Assembly: GCF_032362555.1 (NCBI RefSeq)
Contig: NC_083523.1
Location: 4,563,501-4,627,500, forward strand
Length of the DNA: 64,000 nt
Reading direction: 5' to 3'
Origin: Amyelois transitella
Taxonomy: Eukaryota > Arthropoda > Insecta > Lepidoptera > Pyralidae
Made by a program: the position numbers and the translations under genes
In this document: piece after piece, positions 34,201 to 42,759 of the stretch
How positions within the stretch are numbered: the first letter of the stretch is position 1
Layout: each line of letters starts with the position of its first letter
Notes under the pieces: generated by a model
Database searches by the model: none
What the model saw: the letters and a program-made list of their open reading frames with translations, nothing else
Told to the model about the DNA's origin: nothing

Positions 34201-37200
34201 AAACAATGTAGTCTGACCAGAGGCATTAATTTATACACTTTTCAACGAATATAGATTTAGTACACTTTACCTTATGTTATAAAAGTTTTGATGTGTAAAT
34301 AAAAATAATTTTCTGTGTCCGCAATATATTATTTAATTGCTTTCTTGTTCAAACATATTTTATTTGGTGTACTAAATTTAAAAATAAGTTAACAATAACA
34401 ATTTGGTATGAAAAATCATACCTTTACTTTCTCGGGTTTTCTCACAGATTGATTAAAGATAATTCTTTGTATATCTTTGAGTTATTATCTCGTAACATAA
34501 GTTTCGAACTTATTTCGTGGCTAACACAGCCTAAGTAATTTGTCTCGTGTATATTTTTTACTAGAGGCCGCCCGCGACTTCGTCCGCGTTGAAACAGTAT
34601 CTTTATTATAATGAAAAGTATGATATGTAATAATCATTCCGTGGGAACTCCGGGATAAAAAAACCTATATGTTATTCTGAGTCTTCAGCTACCTACATAC
34701 CCAATTTTATCGTAATCGGTAACTTTCGCATTTATAATATTAGTAGGATTAAATGAATCTGTGAGAATACCATTTTATTGTTATACATATTTTTTCATTG
34801 GTTTTAAAAAATATTGTTTGAAAGAATGGTCCATATATTACTGACCACACAATTTAAGGATCAAATTATTTTAATCCAATAAAAACTGATCGGTTAAGTA
34901 GACAATTTGTATCATCCTTTTCTAACTGACTTCGAGATACATTCAATATGAGACAACATATCACTGTTGATTGGAATTAAGTTTAGGTAGAAAGCTTTTA
35001 GTTCACCGTCATCTGGTCATCATCACTAATGATACAAGTAACGTACGATACTACCGTCACATCAGCACTATGTATTCTTGTGACGTTTGTCTTAAAACTG
35101 CACAGTACACGACACATTTTGTTTTTGCTTTTTGAGGTAACTAGAAATACTATTATGAGAAGATTTTTATTCGCTGTGCATTCATTACATATAATAAACA
35201 AGGGTTAAGTAATGATCAGTTTCATTGTAAACGACAGTTGTATTGTTGTTAACTAGTGAAAAGTGCTGTTCAGTAATTTTTTGAATTGTTTATTTTTCGC
35301 CCGTTTATTGACCGTCCACCCATTGGAGATGCGATAGGAATAAAATACGAGCATCTAAACGTAAAATTAAATTGAAATTAATTTTTGAATGAGAGTAAAT
35401 CTAGCAAATTATCAAAACAACAAAAACATTACCTAGTCTTGTGACGTTGTTCATGTTTCACAAGTAATTCTGTTTTATCAATATAGTATTTTTAAACCAC
35501 ACTAACCTACACAAATTTGAAATAAGAACATGCTAATCGAAGAAAACATAGTGCTGTGTCATTATTAAGTTGATTTTAGATGAAATAAAGTGACATTGAG
35601 GGTGTTGTTCAGGCGGCGTGGCCGTCGGGCGGCGCGGGCCACCTGACGGTGTGATCCCCGGTGAGCGCGCGGTCCATTGGACGCTGTACACGGCTTAAAC
35701 GCCGGGGTTCCAAGTGTGAGCGAGCTATGTACTGTAAAGATTAATAAAATACGTTGATTAAAGCTGAAATGCAGGTTTTAGTTGCTGACATTTTGCCATG
35801 TGACCTATATATGCTACATGGTTAAATATCAGCAAGTATATCGTAGGTACCACCTACTATGAGTTCGAACCCTTTTTCCTTGTAGGTCGATGCTAGATAG
35901 ATAGGTAGGTACACACCGGCTCCTAACAGTCTAGATGAAAATATTTCGAAGTCTTGCAGTGGACTTCATACATGGATACAATCAATTTTTCAAATACCTA
36001 CATACATGCAAATATCGAAGAAGAAAATGTCAGAATCCTAGACCCGAACCTAAGTACCAAAGCATAGTCTCAAAATAGTATTTAGTTCTCTAGCCCCGAC
36101 TAATAGGTGTTGGTACCTACTCGTGTATAATGCCGCTCACACTTAGACGACCCGGCTAGTTTTTGTAATACATACGCTTCAGTTTTGAATATATTGTTTT
36201 CAAAATTTTACCACTTGCTTCAAATAATACTTGCTTGAAGCACTATCTTGTATTTTATTTGATGCTGTGTTTGTGTTGTGCTTTTTTAATAAAATATATG
36301 CTAGTATATACGGGCACAACACTCTATACCGGATGAGATTTGTATTCACTTCTTCTTGGTTTAATTTGTCGATGCTTTTGATTCATGAAGAATTAATTCA
36401 TACCTGTATGCATGTTTTTTTTTCTTATGATTTTTGATGTTTCTTAATATAGGTATTATCTCTTTGGAACTTTTATAGACCTCTAATTGTTACATAATTC
36501 CATAAAGTCAATTTCGGTGAAACTTTAATGCTAGCTCTCATTTTCTAAAAGTAAACTCTGTACATATTATATGTTAGGACTTTAAAAATGCGTTTGGAAT
36601 TGGTATGTAGATACGCTAGCATTTGTATTTATAAATACATTTATCAACTTTTATTCTAAAAACCATTACTAGAGTTCATCTTCTATTTAACGAAATGATC
36701 TCTCTTTTACACGTGATATTACTTAGTTTGTAGTTTAAAAATGAATCTTTATCTGAATAGGTCATTTTACTCTGAATTGTACTAGTTTTGGTCGTATTTT
36801 CTTCCTATTTTCGCTGAGAAATCGGATCTCTAAAATTATTTTCAAATATTAAGTCAAATTCATCCAGTAACAAAAAAAACTTATCCAAATTCAAATTTCA
36901 ATCTGTTAAAAACTAAGAGCATTTTCAGGACAAATTAGCACTTATAGAGCGGTTGTGCCCGTCATCGGAGGCCGGCAAGCGGGTGCAGAATCTTGGGGAG
37001 TTGACCATACAGTGGTGCCTCAGAGACGAAGCCGCGATAGAACCTCCTTCGCAGACCTTCATGCCGGTCCACGTGTACGAGTGCCCGGAACACTTCTCTA
37101 CTGTTGAATATTATGATGTAAGTTATAAATCCTACTGTTATCTTAACATTAATAGTTACCTGCGAACTTAAATCTTGCTCGCGATTATTTTCAACACCAT

Positions 37201-40161
37201 CTCAAAAAAACAAAAATTCGTAGACTGCTGTCATACATTTTAATTATTATTAATCTTGAAAACGACTGTAAAAGGTAGTACTGTAAATTTATTCAGAAAC
37301 AATAACTGAATTATTTGATGACTTTTCGTGCCAAACGAACTAAACTTATAAATTAGGTAAATGTGTCCCATTAAACATTGAATGAAAATTATTATATTTC
37401 TCTTCTGCAGGGTGACTTTTAATTCAACTGCATAAATTTAACGGTTAAGTGTGCTCATCTAAAGGATATTTAAAAACGTTAAAAGAAAAATATTGGTTCA
37501 TATTTCAAAAAGTAAGAAAAAAAATAAAAGTATCAAAATCCACGATCCTAAATACGTAATAGGTATCACCCCGGCCGGCGGAAAAGCGACGCGTAAGATT
37601 CAGAGGTCAACGACACAATTCATTCAGCTGAGCGATCTCGACAACTCTGTACTTGATCTTGATACTAGAAAAATAATTTAGACATTTATGTACATTTTTA
37701 GTTTTAATTTCTTTTTGTAGTATTGGTCTTTAATAAAGCGTGTGACGTAGTTTTTGAGGGTTTTTTAAATGTGAAAATGATGACGTTTAATTTAAATAAA
37801 AATAGGCTCAAACGGCTCAGAAGCATGGGTATAGTCTATGTTTAAAAGGATGCAGTTGTTTTAAATGTCACCCTGTATATCAGTCGTTCGGCACAGGTAT
37901 TTTAACTTTTTATACCGTTCCAGAATTTGACATCGCGGCAAGTCGGCCGCCTAATAATCTACGCGGACGTAGCCACCACCACGATGTGTATGGTGGAGCG
38001 TCCGCTGTGTCACGGCGTCGGGGCCGTGGCGCGGCGGATGCGGGCCGGCCGCGGGCGGGCGCGCAACGCCTGGCTCGCGCCGCCCGGGGTCGCCGCCATC
38101 TCGCTGCAGGTAGCATGTTACACTCCGCCGGGACGTAGCTATGGCACACTCCACTATATTGTCTATGGCCAAAAAATTGTTTTTGAATGGACTTCTTCAC
38201 AATTATTCGTAATGATTTCAGTTGTGGATGAAGATGTCTCCGATAATTCCGCTGGTACAGCATGCGGCCGCGCTGGCGGCTGTGAGAGCCATACGGTCGC
38301 AACCCGCCTATGAACATCTCGATATTAGGTAATTAGATTCATAATACATATACATAAAAATAACTCTAAAGAGATAGGCAGAGACTTTCCACAAGCCATT
38401 AATGCATTGCATACACCTTTTGCTCTATCTTCATTCGTCATTCAGATGAACAAAAGAAGAATGCAGAGATCAAGGCACAAGTGGTGTGGGTTAACCTTGA
38501 AATAATAAGGCAATAATATGTTGACTCCGTATCCCATCCATCATTTTGTAGATTCATTTTTTACTACAAAATGATCGATGGGATATGGAATCATGACAAC
38601 CAAATGGTAAAATTAAATTTGTCGTTCTAGTCCGTAGCGAAACTAAAGCATTAAAATTTTTTAAGTTATTTTAAAATCAGTTGATAATTCGATTAATTAT
38701 TTATAATTCCCTCCAACTCATTCCTTTATTTTATTTTCACTAGTTAATTAATTAGTCTGTACAACATGGAGTTAATTTTGTGACAATTTTGTATTACAGG
38801 TTGAAATGGCCTAATGACATCTACTACGGGCGCGAGGTGAAGATTGGAGGGAACCTCACTCTGGCGAATTGTATGGGGGATGACATTATTATCGTTACAG
38901 GTAAAGGATAAAAGCCATAACAAATAATATCAAAACTAATCTAATGGTTAATAACCGCAATGGCTTTGTGAAATGGGTTTTACAGCATTCTTGTCATCCT
39001 TTCGAGACACTGCCTCCCGACCATACTTAATGCGTAACCTAACCCGATCCACATAACGAACGTTTTTTATTAACAGAGGCTAAGGTTCCTATGTTTGTTG
39101 AATTCTTGAACCCCGAATGATTCATGAATATATATATGATCAAATCAATAATACATAATTCATCACGTTTCATCCTTTACGGCGATAGACAGAACAAACA
39201 GTCTTGAGAAGACTGATTGGCCCCGTGTCAGCTGCATGTGGAAGCTTAGTGATAGTGGCTATCCTATCGCCTAAAAGAAGACTCCTTAGTCTAGCCTTTC
39301 CCTTAGAGAAGTGAAGCAGCTAGCACACACCGTGTTTTTTTTTTCTCTACCGCACCAGGTGTAAAATAAAATTCATACTATATCTCCCTTTCAGGCACAG
39401 GCATGAACATCACGAACAGCGTGCCCACAACTTGCATCAACGACATAATCTCCGACCACAACCGCCGCCACGGCACCAACCTCGCGCCCATTTCCATCGA
39501 GATCTTCCTGGCGCGGTACTGCTCACAGCTCGAGAGGATTCTAGATTACCTGGACTCGGAGAACGGTGTTCAGGCATTGCTGGAGCAGTACTACCAGTAT
39601 TGGATGCACACGTGAGTCACTTCAGTACTTTCTGTGTGGCCTCTTTGATAATGTCACTAATTCTTTCCCATTGTTTCTATTTGCCATTGGAAAACTTTAA
39701 TCTTTCTCAGTGTAATCCATGCCTAATATGAAGTAATCCACTAAGTTTTGGTTGAGGTCTTATAATTACTTGCAAAATTTCTTAACGAATGTTTTCCTTA
39801 TTGTTACATCGTTTTGCTACATTTTAGCTTAATCTATTGGATTTGTGTGAGAATGATGATGATGAGCATACTTTCTAGAGTGAATATTAAAATTTTCTAA
39901 AATACTCCACTATGGCCCCGACAAATACTTGACTCCCTTCTTAAGGAGATTCAAACGACACGCTTATCAAAATGTACTCTTTCCAGCGGCGAGCCAATCC
40001 GCGTCCTGCAAGCGGGGTCATCGACCCCCGTGTCGGGCCACGTGGCGGGCGTGGACGCGGCGGGCTGGCTGCTCGTGGCCACGCCCGCCGGCGAGCTCCG
40101 GGTCGCGCCGGACGGCAACACCTTCGACATCATGACGGGGCTCATCGCGCCTAAACTCTAG
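28221..40161 (+). CDS. Hcs: Holocarboxylase synthetase (biotin-protein ligase)
   Basis: The enzyme activates biotin with ATP and transfers it to a lysine of the biotin carboxylases. Fourteen exons join in phase to 1007 residues: 28221-28404, 28561-28820, 29602-29755, 29889-30708, 31023-31218, 31635-31759, 33145-33277, 33551-33727, 36929-37117, 37924-38109, 38222-38328, 38800-38900, 39395-39611 and 39987-40161. The catalytic core shows GRLIIYADVATTTM, the adenylate loop GRGRARNAW (about 788-796), RLKWPNDIYY (844-853), VKIGG with the active-site Lys (about 858), GTGMNITNSVPTTCINDI and a C-terminal domain ending DGNTFDIMTGLIAPKL. The central part (YTLYSVSRSALEAGAWRG, HDL-like HLEADPCDYLGEE) matches the eukaryotic N-terminal extension. 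A long Ser/Lys/Glu-rich linker fills exon 4. Residues about 16-29 are hydrophobic. The start is the first ATG of exon 1 and is less certain than the rest. Confidence 0.93.
28862..29095 (+). repeat. Dispersed repeat family R2 in HCS intron 2
   Basis: It shares CTCCTGGCTTCAGTCCTGGT, GACTGGGGTATACC, CTGGGTGAGTCAAGTTTTTA and TTGCCTGAATGTGCAAGTAT with the 27.4 kb copy, in the same order and strand. Confidence 0.6.
31278..31576 (+). pseudogene. Probable retrocopy fragment in HCS intron 5
   Basis: A coding-like stretch starts at an ATG (31278), reading MDLMQDSELLRELYIRKSVL and DRISRQPRALLGILNTTTSL before a stop. In another frame from 31441 it goes on HQLIWSKNNCFEQKD to SLSMPEIFEDSDENDDI and a stop at 31549-31551. 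A run of ten A follows at about 31567-31576. The protein-like composition, acidic end, change of frame and A-tail suggest a reverse-transcribed copy of a host mRNA 3' end. I do not recognise the parent gene. A two-exon nested gene is less likely because no donor is seen and the gap is under 50 bases. Confidence 0.4.
31845..32050 (-). repeat. Dispersed repeat family R2, inverted
   Basis: CCAATATGGGTTAGGTCTGC, AAAGGTCGCGGAGGTCAAAC and GTAACCGGGACTAACACCAG are reverse-strand versions of R2 phrases. The copy at 60.56-60.72 kb matches in the same orientation. It lies in HCS intron 6. Confidence 0.55.
32442..32570. repeat. MITE-like inverted repeat in HCS intron 6
   Basis: The left arm (32442-32477, with GGTATTAAACACATACGTAA) and right arm (32533-32570, with TTACGTGCGCGTTTAATACC) are inverted copies, roughly 32 bases with a few differences. 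About 55 bases lie between them. It looks like a small foldback element. Confidence 0.65.
34560..34748 (-). mobile_element. Helitron-like fragment in HCS intron 8
   Basis: On the minus strand it starts CCTACTAATATTATAAATGC, continues GAAAGTTACCGATTACGATA and ends GGACGAAGTCGCGGGCGGCC then TCTAG. These borders match the copies at 12.35 and 12.64 kb. Confidence 0.6.
35613..35748 (+). other. Cryptic terminal exon candidate in HCS intron 8
   Basis: A GC-rich island in AT-rich intron DNA follows an acceptor (GGTGTTGTTCAG, ending 35612). Joined in phase 0 to the HCS exon that ends at 33727, it reads AAWPSGGAGHLTV and stops at 35652-35654. An AATAAA lies at 35743. It would give an HCS protein lacking the whole catalytic core. 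A phase-1 reading is open to a stop about 80 bases on, so it could belong to another transcript. Confidence 0.35.
37408..37875. mobile_element. DNA element with CAGGGTGAC terminal inverted repeats
   Basis: The left end CAGGGTGACTTTTAATTCAA then CTGCAT and the right end, as reverse complement CAGGGTGACATTTAAAACAA then CTGCAT, agree for most of about 30 bases. Inside lies a Lys-rich open frame (37463-37681) with KSKKKNKSIKIHDPKYVIGI and DLDNSVLDLDTRKII, ending just before an AATAAA at 37733. I see no target duplication and cannot name the family. It sits in HCS intron 9. Confidence 0.55.
38522..38593. repeat. 30-bp near-perfect hairpin in HCS intron 11
   Basis: The left arm (38522-38551, ending CCATCATTTTGTAG) pairs with the right arm (38564-38593, starting CTACAAAATGATCG) with about three mismatches, around a 12-base loop. 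Length and loop resemble a microRNA precursor or a short foldback element. Confidence 0.8.
39165..39345 (+). repeat. Dispersed SINE-like repeat R1 in HCS intron 12
   Basis: The phrases ATCACGTTTCATCCTTTACG, AACAGTCTTGAGAAGACTGA and CCTATCGCCTAAAAGAAGAC match in order the copy at 43.98 kb. Confidence 0.6.
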
Positions 40162-40288
40162 ACAGGTAACTACATACACGGTAGTCTCATCAGCTTTTGG
40201 AGGGAGGGGGTAGGTTTCAGGTAAACGGTAGTCTGTCTGATAGGGCTGGGAGCTCGATTTTTTTCGACATGTTATTTTATATAGCTTA

Positions 40289-40515
40289 GGTCGCCCTGAC
40301 GGCAAATTTCGAAACTAAAACGATTCTCACCGCGTGTAATCTAGAGCAGGTAGAGTAGGGTTCAATCACCGGTGTGGGAGAGGGGCTTGGTTTGACATAA
40401 CATTTTTAAAATGGGGTTAGGCTGCTCGTGGTCACGCCCACCAGAGCAAGTCGCCCCGGAGGGCAACACCATCAATATAACTGCTGAACTCATTGCGATA
40501 GTAAGATAGGGGGCA
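40289..40515 (+). pseudogene. Two decayed copies of the HCS last exon
   Basis: Just after the HCS stop, two stretches resemble the end of exon 14. The first (40289-40355) aligns GGTCGCCCTGACGGCAAATT and ATCTAGAGCAGGTAG with the exon's GGTCGCGCCGGACGGCAACA and CTCTAGACAGGTAA. The second (about 40420-40515) has GGCTGCTCGTGGTCACGCCC against GGCTGCTCGTGGCCACGCCC, then GGAGGGCAACACC. Offsets of 188 and 160 bases indicate tandem duplication of the exon tail followed by decay. Neither copy keeps a usable reading frame to the proper stop. Confidence 0.7.
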
Positions 40516-40707
40516 AAATCGTTTCTAAATTTAAAAAAATTAAGTTCCAATTGTCAGGCTCAACGTTAAGATCTGTAAATTGACATTATAGATAAGAGTT
40601 TTGGCTGATAGTATCAGGACTATGAGAATAAGGCTTATTATATAATTTATTTACATATGTATGTTATAATTTTTTGAGGTTCTTAGTACACAGTTTTGTA
40701 TTATGGA

Positions 40708-40713
40708 AATAAA
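40708..40713 (+). terminator. Poly(A) signal AATAAA of HCS
   Basis: AATAAA lies about 550 bases after the HCS stop, so the 3' UTR would include the decayed last-exon copies. Confidence 0.45.
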
Positions 40714-42584
40714 ATTTTCTTTAATATTGAGTGATAGTTGTCAGTAGTGTATCTATATTATTGTCGAGCTGAATAGAAATCTTAAATTACTACTCGAATG
40801 AGAATTTAATTGTGATAGTTGTTTAGATAGAGTAGATCAGAAATAAATATACATTATTTTGTTTTCCTAGACTATACTGCCACTATCTAAATTAGTATAA
40901 TCCAATATAAAATAATACATATAACGTGTAGAAAAAAAACACTTTATTATAAATATAAGCATAAAAATAGTGTTGCGTAAATCACACTGGAAAAAATGAA
41001 AGCTAGGCTCCATTTCTTACAATGCTTTCTCGCGTACGTACGCGTATGTTCGATGGTTTAAAATAATGAATAAGGTCAGAGAAGAGAGTCAGTCATATAT
41101 AGATGGAGCCTAACTTCTTCGTTCTGTAGAAAAAGAAGTGAATTATTTCATAGACTATATCAGATAGGTACGTCAGCGAAAACACTGCCAGTGTCTTTAT
41201 ATATTATTGTAAAATCAGGGTACACTCTGATATATGTGTGGGTGGAATCCGTTCATAGTTTAAAGTGAACGCAAGCTTGATGGAATGCCTTAGTTATTTA
41301 TTATTCATGATCGATAGCGAAACTCTTCAGAAACATCTTCAAAAAATGTGTGGACGTGGATATAGAAATTGTAGTAGTATATCCAAAGCAATATTATATG
41401 TCTGGGAAAGACGTCCAACTGGAATTGTATTTTATGATCAATTGATGATTGATACTAAATGATTAAGTACGGCAATGGTTTGAAAAATTGCAAATAATTG
41501 TAGTCAATTAAATTGCACATTGGATGCTATGTGTAAAATTGTACTTAAATTGTGTTGGAATCTCTTAAATACCTTTGTGGTATTCATTCATAAACAAATT
41601 AATTTGATACATAACCGAAAGGAAAATGCTGATTTTAATTGGTTAATACACTGACGAGTGCATGTGTACCTAACGGCATACAAGTAAATTTTACGCTATA
41701 AGCAATATTTTGTATAATCGTTGCAAACACCTCGAATACGAGCTAAAACGACCGATAAAGCTGGGCATTCAACGCAAATTGTAGTTGATACAAATTTATT
41801 TGTTCTACCTCAGTGATTCTGCTTGCCAATCCACAATATAGTGAACAAATATATTTTATACTAGTGTTACACTGTTAAACAATTTCATTTTTACAATCAA
41901 GTAGATGCTTTAAATATAGAACTACTAGTCATTAATTGTTATAGAAAATAGCAATATATACAGCGTTGAAAAAAATATGAAAGTTATAACGTGTGTAATG
42001 CTTAGTTTCTCTTTTTATATTTGGTTTGTGTGTCGAAAACGTGCCTAAAGTGTGTATGCGGTTGCGCATCCTACAGTATAGTTATATATACTCATATTCA
42101 TAGGTTGTACTGTAAAGTAGCATCATGGCTACTTCCGCCATATTTTTTCAATTTATTGACATATACTTAAAGTTTTCGATTTATATTTTATGGAATTAAC
42201 TTAGAGTGCCATTAAGTGATATTTTTTAGTATACTGGTTTAAGGGAAAAATAAATTTTAAAAGCTTCTTTAAAATTATATTATTAGAAAAAAAAACACCA
42301 AAATATATAAGATACAGCTTAAAAATATTTTGTTGTGACTTGCTCATTAAAGTGGGCTTTTAAATATCACAGAATTAAGCAATTTAAAATATTTTAAGCA
42401 TTAGTGTCGTCACAATTGTTGTAATTAAAATTAATCTATTAAACAAAAATCTAGTCATCTTTCGCTGTTGTGTCGTGATGTTACGTTAAATCGGTGATGG
42501 AGTCTAAGATGTTATACAATTTCTTGTTACATTATTCTCGTTGTATTCTTGTCCTCTAATAAATTATTTCAGAAAATTTTCTTT
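40714..42584. other. Intergenic, HCS to SMP-30 gene 1
   Basis: AT-rich DNA with no convincing gene. A 65-codon open frame at 41265-41462 is unsupported by family, splice sites or composition. A short inverted pair (TAGGCTCCAT near 41,005 and ATGGAGCCTA near 41,102) may mark a small MITE. Confidence 0.5.
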
Positions 42585-42590
42585 TTTATT
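42585..42590 (-). terminator. Poly(A) signal of SMP-30 gene 1
   Basis: Minus-strand AATAAA about 170 bases past the stop codon of the gene. Confidence 0.4.
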
Positions 42591-42759
42591 TCCATACAAA
42601 ATTTATTTTACAACAGTCCAATTAAACGAATTTCATAACAAAAATCCTATCCTCACACTCTGTGATACAAACTTTGGAGGCTACATTTTTATTCATATCC
42701 CAAGAAATCCCAGTAAATACCAATGTTCACTTTAACATACATACTTATATAATCCTAGA

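Noticed and set aside
37910-38317. Long GC-rich open frames antisense to and overlapping HCS exons 10-11
   Set aside because: The plus-strand biotin-ligase motifs GRGR and IIYADVATTTM explain this region; the others arise from GC bias.
41265-41462. 65-codon open frame after HCS
   Set aside because: Not recognised, no splice or poly(A) context, and AT-rich filler around it. No support beyond being open.
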